Source of the DNA: Liriodendron chinense
Taxonomy: Eukaryota > Streptophyta > Magnoliopsida > Magnoliales > Magnoliaceae
DNA length: 64,000 bases
Assembly: GCA_003013855.2 (NCBI GenBank)
Contig: ML058408.1
Span: 5,767,001-5,831,000, forward strand
Direction of reading: 5' to 3'
Under the pieces are notes generated by a model that saw only the letters and a list, made by a program, of their open reading frames with translations, was not told where the DNA came from and made no database searches. Below are positions 1 to 10,333 of the stretch, piece after piece (position 1 is the first letter of the stretch; every line of letters starts with the position of its first letter). The translations under genes and the position numbers were made by a program.

Positions 1-118
1 GTATGCTAGAGACCTTGTTAAGAGATTTGGATTAGAATCTGGTCGATCACACACTACACCTATGAGCACCACTGTTAAATTATCTAAAGATCTAGCAGGA
101 AATAGTGTAGATCAACAT
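1..118 (+). pseudogene. Copia reverse-transcriptase/RNase H fragment, duplicate of 4883-5000
   Basis: These bases match 4883-5000 almost base for base. They encode the stretch between the RT palm and RNase H of a Sirevirus-like copia Pol (residues like YARDLVKRFGLES and TTPMST). The match ends at the shared ACAT at 115-118, where the sequence switches directly into LTR sequence. It is therefore a Pol scrap fused to an LTR and not the start of an intact gene. What lies to the left is outside the window. Confidence 0.85.
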
Positions 119-586
119 AGGATGGTAAGGTTGATGGTTAACCTGATTTGGGCCATCGGCGGATGGTAAACGCGGTCCTAGAACATAGGATATATGTTAA
201 GGTTGATGGTTAACCTGATTTAAAACCATGGCTATAGTGAAATCCAGTATTCTAGTAGGTTAAGATCATGAACCAGGAGTGGAGTAGGGAAACCGAACCA
301 CTATATATCGTTGTGCATTGTAAGATTGAATGATTGCTATGTGTTGAACTTGTGAAATAGTTTAGTCAATCATGAATGCTAATTGTTTGATGAAATGCCA
401 ATGATAGTCTTTCTTGCAAATTGAACATGTATTTTCCTTGAATGTTATTGTGATGATCATGGTTAGTGTAATCGATTTGATTTGTTTTTAAATTGTAATT
501 GGAAATTCAAAAAGTCTTATTCACCCCCCTCTAAGACATTAGGCATATCTCCAAGTATCTCTACAAGCAATAAAACCACAATTTTA
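119..586 (+). repeat. Truncated 5' LTR of Sirevirus-like copia element
   Basis: This segment aligns with the last roughly 450 bp of the 3' LTR (about 11720-12162), including the stretch holding CACCCCCCTCTA and the terminal CACAATTTTA. The first 1.4 kb of the LTR is missing. Near 119-222 a short LTR segment (GTTAAGGTTGATGGTTAACC and neighbours) is present twice. The LTR end is set at 586 because a primer-binding site starts three bases later and because the 3' LTR ends at the equivalent base. Confidence 0.85.
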
Positions 587-588
587 AT

Positions 589-600
589 TGGTATCAGAGC
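589..600 (+). other. Primer-binding site, initiator-Met tRNA type
   Basis: TGGTATCAGAGC is the classic Ty1/copia primer-binding site in plants, complementary to the 3' end of initiator methionine tRNA. It lies two bases after the LTR end, as expected for minus-strand priming, and fixes the + orientation of this element. Confidence 0.9.
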
Positions 601-657
601 GGATTCCTCCGCACAAGTTTAAAAACCTGAAGTAAGATCCTAAGAGAACTTGAAAAT

Positions 658-2636
658 ATGTCTAGAGAGGACTCCACATCCGTTACTAAGCCTCCCTTCT
701 TTGATGGTTCAAACTATCCATATTGGAAAGCCTGAATGCGCATCTTTTTAAAATCCATTGATTTTGACGTAAGGGACATGGTTGATATTGGATATAAACC
801 CCCAATGGATATTATAAGTAAGGAAAGGTGAATCGGATGTCCTCAGGCCAAGAGAGAAGGCTATGTGGACAGATTATGATAAAGCTCAACGTGTTCATAA
901 TGCTAAAGGCCTGAATGCCATTTTTTGTTCAGCGTCTAAAGATGAATTTAGTCGCATTCAAAATTGCCTAACCAGTAAGCAAGCTTAGGATATTCTTGAA
1001 GTTACACACGATGGAACAAGCGTTGTTAAACGCTCAAAACTTCAATACCTCTCTACACAATTTAAAAACATAAGAATGGAGGAGCATGAAACATTTATGG
1101 ACTTCTTCACCAGATTGAATAAAATCACAACTGACATGTGTGGTTTAGGGAAACCCGTTCCGAAAAATAAACTATGTAGGAAAATTCTAAGATCCTTACC
1201 GGAACGATTCTCTACTAAAGTTATTACTTTAGAGGAATGTCGGGACCTAGATACCATGAAGGTTGAAGAATTGCTAGGGTCCCTTCAAACTCATGAGTTA
1301 CACTTCAAAACTCCCTCCAAATCTAAAGATACTGCATTGAAATCCTCTCATAAGAAATGAGACTCTGAACATGAAAGCGAAGAAGATCTAGATATGGAAG
1401 AAATGACACTTCTAGGCCAAGAAATTTCAAATTTTTTTCAAAACTAGAGGAAATACTTCTAGAATGAAACTCTATCAGAAGGGTAAACCTTTTGACACTA
1501 AGAACAACAAAGGTAAATTTTTTAAGAAGTCAAAAGATCCTCAATGTTACAAGTTTAGAGGATTTGGTCACATTGCCTCCGAGTGCACCGATAAAAAAGA
1601 CCAAGAAAAAGGCAATGGCGGCTACATGGGATGATACTGAAGAATCTGAATCAGAATCAAACACATCCCAAAGTGATGAGGAACAAGGCTCAATCAAAAT
1701 TTTAATGACTTCCATCACTGAAATTGTGCCTCAAATTAAGCCCATTGCAAAGATCACCAGAGACAATGATGATCATGAATCCTCTAACACTGAAAATGAT
1801 TCTTTAAGTGATGATGAGGATGAGGATGAAGACCTTCAGAAGGTATATAACCAACTATACATTGAAATATGAATACCATTAAAAAGTTGGGCCAAATGAA
1901 GGCTGCAAAATGATAAATTGACAAAGAGTCTTGACGGATTGAAAATTGAGAATCAAAAGATGGGACAAGATCTATAAGAACTGAAAAAGAAGAATGATGA
2001 GCTTGAACAAGAAAAGAAAAAATTCATGAGTGGTGAATCTCTAGATAAGCATGCTAGACTTGAGAAAAAACTTAAAGAGGCGAACACTGAAATTGATCGT
2101 CTTAAATGTCAAGTTGTTGACTCTAGAAGACATTTTGCCCAAGGAGAAGAAAACCTTGAAAAACTCTTGGGTATTGTAAGATCACCGGTGGACAAAAGAG
2201 GTTTGGGCTATGACAGTCACACTTCAAAAACTACCTCCGTCCTACTGATGGTAAGAAAAGATCATGGTGCATCGGGGAGTAAAACTAAAGCATCTCCTGT
2301 TTGTCATGCTTGTGGTGACATTGGTCACCTAAAGTTTGAATGCGTGGCTTTTAAAAATCCGATCAAAAACTTGAAAGGAAAATTTGTACCGACTGAAAAA
2401 ATGTGCAATCTAATTGGAATCCTCCTATGCATACTTCACCAAAAAGAGGAAACATGAGAAAGAATTATCCTACACTTCCTAGGAAGGATAAGAGAATGGA
2501 TGAACTGTTGGAGCAAGTCAAAATGTTGAATTTGAAAACTGCTATCCTCTTATGTGAAAAAGAAAAATTTGCTTCTCCCAAGAAAACTAGAGAATCACAC
2601 TATAAGAATACCACTCATAAAAGGACAACAACTTAA
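658..2636 (+). pseudogene. gag: Sirevirus-like copia gag, degraded
   Basis: The likely start is the ATG at 658, 58 bases after the PBS. The opening residues (KPPFFDGSNYPYWKA) are typical of plant copia Gag. A TGA at 733-735 stops the frame after 25 codons, and further stops and shifts follow. Downstream are the Gag helical region (about 1076-1360), an acidic Ser/Glu-rich linker (1650-1840), a coiled-coil-like Lys/Glu region (about 1920-2200) and two zinc knuckles. The knuckle at 1545-1586 has Phe at the second Cys (CYKFRGFGHIASEC). The one at 2302-2343 is intact (CHACGDIGHLKFEC). Gag would form the virus-like particle in the cytoplasm; this copy cannot. Confidence 0.85.
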
Positions 2637-3877
2637 TGGGTAGTTGAGAACAAATGTTTGGTCATTCATACTACCCTAAAAGCTGGGAATAACCCTAGAT
2701 GGTACTTGTAGTGGTTGCTCTAGACACATGACAAGTAATAGATCTCAATTTTGTGCATATGACGAATTCGATGGTGGGTCTGTCACATTTGGTGATGGGA
2801 GCATGGCTAAAATCATTGGTAAAGGAACCATTACTAGGCCAGGACTGCCCAAAATCGAAAATGTGCTTTATGTTGATGGTCTTAAACACAATCTTCTGAG
2901 TATCTCACAAATTTGTGATGATGAGCACTCAGTAAGTTTCTTCAAAGATATGTGCAAGATCCGGAACTCCACAGGAAAATTAGTCATGAAAGGTCTATGC
3001 ATAGGAGACAACTGCTATGTCATTGAAAATCATAACAATCCAAGCTCCCCCACCATGTGTCACATGGCCATTAAGGATGAAACAAAACTGTGGCACCATC
3101 GACTCGGTCATGTTCATTATAGAAATCTATCTAAACTGAGTCAGAAAAAATTGGTGAGGGGATTGCCTAAGATAGGCAAAAGACCTAAAGCTGTGTGCAT
3201 TGCTTGTCAAAAGGGTAAACAAATCAAGGTTGCACACAAGAGAACCTCTATTGGTCCTACCAGGGTTCTTAGCCAAGGTGGAAAACGATACTTCTTTGTA
3301 GTCGTTGATAATTACTCTAAATTTACATGGGTCGCCTTTTTAAGAGAAAAAATTTGACACTTTTGAATAATTCCAGAAATTAGTAAAGCGACTTCATAAT
3401 GAGAAATGATGCATGGTAACAAGAATCAGGAGTGATCATGATGGTGAATTTGAAGATCATCGTTTGAAAGATCTATGTGATGAATTGGGAATTCGTCATG
3501 AGTTTTCAGCACCCAAAACACCTCAACAAAATGGGGTTGCTGAAAGAAAAAATCGGGTGTTATTGGATATGGCCACAGCTATGCTTAATAATAAGAATCT
3601 TGCGAAAAAATTGTGGGTTGAAGTAGTAAACACTGCCTGCTATATTATAAATCGAGTTTATTTGAGGGCAGGTCTAAACAAAATTCCTTATGAACTGTGG
3701 TGTGGAAAGACACCAAATGTGAAATATTTTAAGGTCTTTGGTAGCACATGTTATATTCTAAGAGATCATGAAAACTTGAAAAAGTTTGACTCCAAGAGTG
3801 ATGAGGGTATCTTCTTAAGGTACTCATTAAATAGTAGAGCCTTTCATGTCTACAACATTCGAACCTCATCTATTTAA
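2637..3877 (+). pseudogene. pol: Copia protease and integrase region, degraded
   Basis: The protease should open with a WYLDSG motif. Here WYL at about 2700-2708 runs into a TAG, and the frame fits if two bases of the catalytic Asp codon are lost. The downstream frame (2728-3357) has SGCSRHMTSN, GDGSMAKIIGKGT and the GAG-pre-integrase zinc motif H-H-C-C (LWHHRLGHV then CIACQKGKQ). About 15 codons that normally hold the first integrase Asp (HMDL region) are absent near 3250. After a frame break at 3355-3412 the second Asp (RSDHDGEFE) and Glu (NGVAERKNR) remain in 3413-3877. It is a dead cut-and-join enzyme of the copia domain order PR-IN-RT-RH. Confidence 0.85.
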
Positions 3878-5052
3878 GAGTCAATCAATGTGACCGTAGA
3901 TGATCAATTGGATGACTCAGTGTCTCCAGGTGATGAAGAAGAAGATGAGGGTATATGCGAGATAGGCAAATCTGATAAACAACCCTCATCTCCAAATGCC
4001 ACCACTACTCTTAGTGACGTACAAGCTGTCAAGGATCACCCCCTCAATCAAATCATTGGGGATCCTAACATTGGTGTTAAAACCAGGAGACAGTTGGAGG
4101 CTATCAACAGTCACATGTGTTTCACTTCTAAAATAGAACCTAAAAATGCTGATGAGTCTCTAAACGGTGAATTCTGGATCCTTGCAATGCAAGAAGAGCT
4201 TCAACAATTCATTAGAAATGAGGTATGGCATTTAGTCGACAGGCCTGAAAGAAAAAATGTTATTGGAACCAAATAGATCTTTAAAAATAAATTCGATGAA
4301 TTTGGGAGTGTTATACGGAATAAGGCTCGGTTAGTTGCGCAAGGGTATTCCTAAATTGAAGGAATTGATTTTGACTGAAACATTTGCCCCTGTAGCTAGA
4401 CTCGAGTCTATTAGAATTCTTATGGTTGTTGCTTGTGCTTTAAAGTTCAAATTGTTTCAAATGGATGTAAAAAGTTCCTTCTTGAATGGTATTCTTGATG
4501 AGGAAGTGTATGTTGAACAACCAAAAGGATTCATTGATCCTAAATATCCTCATAAAGTATACTGACTGAAAAAGGCTCTTTACGAACTCAAGCAAGCTCC
4601 CCGTGCATGGTATGAGCGTCTAACTCAATTTCTAATACATCATGATTTCGTTAGGGGGAGTGTTGATAAAACACTGTTTATAAAAGAAGCCGAGAATTTA
4701 GTTCTTATTGCCCAAATTTATGTAGATGGCATTGTTTTTTGCTCCACTTGTGAGAAAATGTCTATCTCATTTTCGGATTTAATGACATCGGAATTCGAAA
4801 TGAGCATGGTAGGAGAACTTAACATGTTTCTAGGCTTACAAGTAAAACAACTAGCGTCTGAAATATTCATTAACCAAACAAAGTATGCTAGAGACCTTGT
4901 TAAGAGATTTGGATTAGAATCTGGTCGATCACACACTACACCTATGAGCACCACTGTTAAATGATCTAAAGATCTAGCAGGAAACAGTGTAGATCAACAT
5001 CTTTACAGAAGCATAATTGGTAGTCTTCTGCTACCAGACCCGACATTGCATT
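3878..5052 (+). pseudogene. pol: Copia reverse transcriptase, degraded and interrupted
   Basis: After an acidic linker (3890-4100) the RT domain appears in pieces: EFWILAMQEEL at about 4170, a stop at 4274, TFAPVARLESIRI at about 4380, QMDVKSSFLNG with the first catalytic Asp at about 4460, and LKKALYELKQAPRAWYERL at about 4567. The second catalytic motif at 4719-4730 reads YVDG in place of YVDD. Single in-frame stops occur at 4352, 4562 and 4962. The RT-to-RNase H junction (RPDIAF-like) is cut at 5052 by an LTR insertion and resumes at 6744. The motifs match the Sirevirus (SIRE/Maximus) branch, an assignment made from memory of the family. Confidence 0.85.
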
Positions 5053-6738
5053 TGAAATTGCAGTTTTACCACTAGTGAGATAAGCTTGAAGGTATGTTTA
5101 TTCATAGAAGGGGGGTGAATAGGACTTTTTAAATTTTCTTGCGAGTTTAAAAGGTCAATTGCATTTATACTATAATTTAACAATTAAGTACATGTAAATA
5201 AAAGCAATTGATCGCACAAGATCGAACTCGATTGACAACTATACTAAGAGAAGCGTTTAATCAAATAGTTCATATGCCTTCTTGTATTAATCATTCAAAG
5301 ATGGCATATGAGCATTTTGTCAAACATAACATGGGCATTCAGTTAAGCACTCATATAATTGATCAACAAAGGACAATAATGGACAAAATGCATTCACCAC
5401 ATTGCACACATGTATAGTGGTTCGACGATGAGTCTACTCCACTCCCGGTTCAAGTACTCAACTCCTTTGAGTACACCAGCATTTACTATCGGAGGTTTTA
5501 AATGAGGTTTACCTCTCAACCTTTACAACCTACACAAGGTTTATTCCTACACAAGGACTCCTCAAATCATACACAAGGACAACACACGTATTCTCCCGTG
5601 TCGGAGGCCTACGCTAGGACTTACACATCCTACTCAAGGACAACTCCAAGATTAGGTCACAATCTCTAGACCCCAATCTTAACAAGAAGGGGGAATCAAA
5701 CAATGGACTCTATCAGCTTAAGCACTTATAAGAGATGAGCCCTAATTCAGTACCGTTGAGTAGCTTCAGCTTCCACGAATGCTTCAGCTCCTCTCCAAGT
5801 TTCCACGATCAGCAACCTTGCTTTGAATGTAGATTTGTAGTGCCAAGTTGAGGGATAATAGGTTAGGTGAACCTTCTATAGGATGAGGCAATTGATGGTG
5901 ACGAAAGGTTTCCCAAATGGTTGCATTAAATAGCTTAAATGACTAAGGATATGCCTATTTCGGATTAGGTTAAGGGCCATCAATGAAGACTTGATTTCAT
6001 GTTTCAATTCAAGCTTTGAATGCTCATCAATGTTCTCTAACAACTAGGATTGAACAATGAATTCAAGACATAGGTTTGAGAAGAAAGAAAATAGCTTAGG
6101 AAGACACTCTCTCAAAGCTCTAAATGTTTTTTTTTTTTTTTGTTTCACTCATAAATGAATTTCATTACTTAAATAGAGGGCTGAAAAATGGTTTAAAAAT
6201 GGTCAGAAAATGGCCATTGTTGGGCCCCCTACAAAAGGTTCGGGGCCCCTAGTAAAGTCAAGTTTTATAAGCTAAATCTTGCTGGACAAAAATTAACCAT
6301 ATCGGGCGCCCGACCAAGCGCTCGATGACTAGTCCAGGTGCCCGACAATGGAGCCCGAACTCCTTCCAAATTGTCTAGAGAGTTTCACTGGCCATTTTAG
6401 GCCAAGTTAGGGCTCCCAATATGGGGCCCGAAAGTGCACAGAAGATTGTTTCTTTGTGATTGGTTTCTTTGTGCAACTCATGGCCAAAGTCCAAGGCTGA
6501 TCACATGGACACAACTCTAGTAATATGGGCTAAAAGCTATTCTTATTTGGTTGGGCCAAACTAGAGAAAGAAGGAAGAGGTTATAGATTGCAAGATTCAC
6601 TCTGACACGGCTAATGTACTTGTTTTCTCCAATGTTGATGACGGCATCGATCTTTAGGTCTTTAAGAAGAGACTTCAGCTGATCTTACAGACTTGACAAC
6701 ACATAATTCACGCATATTGACAAATATTTGTACTAACA
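5053..6738 (-). mobile_element. Solo LTR (Sirevirus family), inverted inside its relative
   Basis: The element opens with TGAAATTGCAGTTTTACC and ends GTACTAACA. Its reverse complement starts TGTTAG and ends CAATTTCA, the same termini as the 3' LTR at 10263-12162. It is flanked by GCATT (5048-5052) and ACATT (6739-6743), a 5-bp target duplication with one change. Removing it restores an uninterrupted RNase H entry frame. The 1686-bp length and lack of internal domain indicate LTR-LTR recombination after insertion. A GC-rich patch at about 6300-6430 carries GGGCGCCC-type palindromes. Apparent ORFs inside it are not coding. Its first 800 bp resemble 43351-44100. Confidence 0.9.
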
Positions 6739-6743
6739 ACATT

Positions 6744-7327
6744 TAGTGTAGGTGCCTGTGCTCGATTCCAAGCTGACCCTAAAGAATCTCGCCTTATCGT
6801 AGTTAAGCGTATCATCCGATTTGTAGGATGCACCAAGGAATACGGCCTGTGGTACCCATTTGATTCATCTATAGACATGGCCGGGTATTCAGATGCCGAT
6901 TGGGCTGGTAACATTGATGATCGTAAATCAACAAGTGGTGGGAAACTGTCTCGTGGCGTGGCATAGTAAGAAACAAAACTCCATTTCATTATCTACAACT
7001 GAGGCAGAATATATTGCCACCGGTAGTTGTTGTGCTCAATTACTATGGATGAAGCAAACCTTGTCGGATTGCGGAATTAATCAAGGCACTTTGACCTTAT
7101 TTTGTGACAATACTTGTGCTATTAACATTTCAAAAAACCCGGTTTAACATTCACGCACAAAGCATATTGATATTAGGCACCATTTTATTCGAGAATTGGT
7201 TGAAGATCAAATAATATCTCTTAAACATGTGTCTACCAAGAATCAGCTAGCCGACATCCTAACCAAACCCTTGGACTCAGTTTGCTTTGCGAACCTCGAG
7301 AAGTCCATTGGTGTTGGGTGTGTCTAA
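6744..7327 (+). pseudogene. pol: Copia RNase H, degraded
   Basis: The frame resumes right after the inserted LTR with the CARFQADPKE-type segment and then YSDADWAGN, which holds the first RNase H Asp. A deletion of about 10 bases near 6940 shifts frame. The rest follows in 6893-7147 as GNCLVAWHSKKQNSISLSTT, EAEYIA (second acidic residue) and LFCDNTCAI (third), then a TAA. KHIDIRHHFIRELV and ADILTKPL are readable to a final stop at 7325-7327. RNase H would degrade the RNA template during reverse transcription. The domain is recognisable to its C-terminus but not expressible. Confidence 0.88.
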
Positions 7328-7930
7328 TCTAACAAACAAGTATATGTTTTGCAGGTAATATACAAGGATTAAGCCTCTCTATCTGATCTTTATAGGTATA
7401 TCTGAGGACCTTTGCCTCCTTAATCATTGCCTTCTAAGATTATCCCGGAACATAGTCCCAAATATTTTTTTGTTCTGCATCATTAAATCTGGACCTATAT
7501 GGATTCCTAATTTTGTGTCGGGTTGGTCGTTTTGGTACACCATGTGCATGGGTCTTGTATCCTCAGTAAGGGTATTAGGATTAAAAGATAATGGTCTGTC
7601 CAAAGGCCAGACCATCTGTAAAGAAAATCCTGTGCAAAAATACACATTTGCTACTAAAATGGAATGAATTGGGGGACCTTTAATACCAGTCGAACTTCAT
7701 TTTAGGGCCTCCATCTGTCCATTTCTCACCTCAACATTGTGCTCCAGCTTCTCCTCTTGCCATCTCCAAGCATCCCAAGGTGATTTCTCCAAGATTGGAG
7801 GTTCCAATCTTATCTACATTGCTCCACATCCTTTTCATTTCATAGGTAAGGGATTCACTTCCATTTTTCTTTGATAGATCCTTACTCTTTGAAATCTAGG
7901 AGTGATTTAGGGTGGTTTTTAGAGTTTACA
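7328..7930 (+). other. Non-coding spacer between pol and the extra ORF
   Basis: About 600 bases follow the RNase H stop without a credible coding frame. In Sirevirus elements this interval separates pol from the envelope-position ORF. I see no promoter or acceptor site that I can defend. Confidence 0.5.
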
Positions 7931-9268
7931 ATGTCTTCCCAAGATAGTGAAGATAAGCTCCCTCTGAGGCGGAGTAGTCGGTCCAAGAAACAAGCTAAGC
8001 CTCCTCCTCCCCCTTCAAAATCTAAGAAAACACTATCAAAAGGGAAAGGGGTTGCCTCATCTTCCATTCCCCCATCTCAATCACCATCCTTAGGTCAAAA
8101 TGTCTCATCTCATCTCACCCATTGGGATTACTTTAAGGTAAAGATGTGGTGTGTGAAAAATCTGGAAATTTGAATGACTTAGCCAAATATAATGTCATTT
8201 CCATTATGAAAGCCATCAAATGGGCTCCCGTACTCCACATGGGTGGGCCAGTCCAGTTTGAGGTGGTTATGAAATTCTATTCCTCCTGTGTTCATGTGAC
8301 GGCATCTCTCCCCTCCTTTAAAGTTGAGTGCGATGACCGTATTTGTGTATTCACTCTAAACTCCATCCTCAATTCATTGGAGTGCTGGTCGTTGATGAAA
8401 CTCCTGCTGATTTTTCCCATCTAGGTCCTAAACTTAATGATGTTATTGCTCAGTTTCTATGTGGTAGTGGGACACCTAAATGGGTCGGAGGCGCGCTTCG
8501 GGCGTCCTTCATGCTGTGGGATTACCGAATACTTCACAACTTATTCTTTCGTAATGTGTATCCGAGAAAGAGCAACAAGGCGAATGTCACTGAACCTATG
8601 TTTCGTCTTCTCTATCGAGTTGGCCAGGGTCATTCCCTTTGCTTACCATCTCGGATCATGTCCATTATTCACCAAGTTATCTTGCACGACGATGGGAAAT
8701 CCTTCATTCTTCCTTTTGGGCATCTCGTATGCCAATTTGCTGCAGTCATTGGCATTGTCGGTCCCACTGATAAGAACACGAGCCCATCATTATCAATCGC
8801 ACCATCCTAGAAAGAATAGAGTTCACCAAAGAGGCCATTCAGAGTCGTCATATGCAGGATCTGCAGCATGACCAAGCAGAGCCATCCCAGCATGAGGCTC
8901 CTCCCATCTCCACTGAACCCTCTTAGACTTCACCTACAGCTCCTTCCTCCGATCCTTCCCTTGATCCACGATTTGCACTTGGTCGATTCTGTACGCCTCC
9001 ACGAGCTTTCTCTCGTCGTAGATCGCCTACTGCGGATCCTCCAGCATATATCATTGAGCTACGCTAGCATCAGGAGTGTTTGTTTCAAAGACTCGACCGG
9101 ATCGAGTAGAGCGAGATGCAGCTCTTACAGGGACATGCCACTATCCTTGTGCAGCAAGAGGCTATCGTGACTCGCCTGGCACAGCTTGAGAGGTGGATGG
9201 AGGTTTGAGAGCATGCTGCACGTGGAGATGTTCCACCCTCCGATCTGGGAGATGGCTCGGACTACTAG
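7931..9268 (+). pseudogene. Extra (envelope-position) ORF of Sirevirus-like element
   Basis: A gene-sized coding remnant lies between pol and the 3' polypurine tracts, where Sirevirus elements often carry an additional ORF of uncertain function. The start is taken at the ATG at 7931 (MSSQDSEDKLPLRRSSRSK). A basic Ser/Pro/Lys N-terminus (7931-8090) is followed, across a frame shift, by a globular segment at 8343-8810 (FRNVYPRKSN, LPFGHLVCQF) resembling the plant ORFs annotated as putative plant transposon protein. The C-terminal part, about 9050-9210, is heptad-like (LQGHATILVQQEAIVTRLAQLE). Stops at about 8807 and 8925 break it. I see no signal peptide, fusion peptide or clear membrane segment, so envelope in the viral sense is not supported. 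Confidence 0.65.
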
Positions 9269-10062
9269 TATTATGATTAGTATCATGTGTCTTGGTCACA
9301 GTTCTCTTTTTGTATGACCAAAGACACCATCTGGATTTCATATATTATCTTTATATGGGTTTGATATTTTTCGACTATATATGTTGCGCTGATGGATACA
9401 TATTGACATTGGGCTGCTTGCCCATTTTGATGTCTTTATGGATGATATTTTTGTTTAGTTGTTCACTATAGTTGTACTTTTTCTCTTTTATATGAGCTTA
9501 TATTCCTTATTGCATATCTATGGGAGGTTGGATGGTTCAGGCTCTCCACCCTTTATTAGCTCATTTTTTTTGTGTTCAATTCTTTGTCTCGATATACATG
9601 TGGAGGGGTGGTTGGTTGATTGAGCTATAAGCCCTCTATGCTTTAATGATTATTTGTATATCCAGCGTGCTTCGTTCTTTAAATCTCCTCAAGATTTCAA
9701 TTTCTATATCTCATCCTCATTTCATGTGATTGACATATTTTTGGCATTAGCCTTGCGGCTTTCTTAGGCATATCTTTTTGCTGGCTAACCCTTATCAATT
9801 ACTGACAAAAATGGGGAGAATCATCCCGCCTAGAAGGTCCGATTTTATATCTTTCTGCAGGACTTTGTAGGTGCAAACATTGAGGGGGAGATTTTGAAGA
9901 AAATCGAGTTTGTACATGTCCTTTTGTAAAGATCACTTTGTATATCTATATAGACATGTAATTGGGTGTATTTTTCTTTCTGGTTAAGGGTCTATCATGA
10001 TGTGGAAGTCATGATGAGTCTAGGATAGATGTTTTATCACGCAATTGACAAAGGGGGAGATT
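9269..10062 (+). promoter_or_regulatory. 3' non-coding region with several polypurine tracts
   Basis: No ORF is seen here. Purine runs at about 9806-9820 (AAAAATGGGGAGAA), 9880-9891 (TGAGGGGGAGAT), 10051-10061 and 10251-10261 (AAAGGGGGAGA) precede the 3' LTR. Multiple polypurine tracts are a published feature of Sirevirus elements. The last two sit immediately before TGTTAGTACACG, the LTR start, so they are the likely plus-strand primers. Confidence 0.7.
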
Positions 10063-10333
10063 GTTAGTACACGTTATTTTGTCAATTGTCGTGCCATCTG
10101 GTCAAGTCCTGTCTTGTGATCCCCGGTCGAAGATCACTTTATATATCTATATAGACATGTAATTGGGTGTATTTTTCTTTCTAGTTAAGGGTCTATCATG
10201 AGGTGGAAGTCATGATGAGTCTAGGATAGATGTTTTATCACGCAATTGACAAAGGGGGAGATTGTTAGTACACGTTATTTTGTCAATCGCCATGCCATCT
10301 GGTCGCGTACTGTCATGTGAGTCCCGGTCGAAG
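9931..10333 (+). repeat. Tandem duplication spanning the PPT and LTR start
   Basis: About 201 bp starting GATCACTTTGTATATCTAT is repeated head to tail (9931-10131 and 10132-10333) with only a few differences. Each unit contains the AAAGGGGGAGA tract and the first 70 bases of the LTR, so the element has two consecutive PPT-LTR borders (10063 and 10263). Confidence 0.9.

Noticed and set aside
5208..5417. Open frame conserved between 5208-5417 and 43507-43731
   Set aside because: The conservation is due to both being copies of the same LTR. The frame carries no codon-level signal and is broken in other copies.
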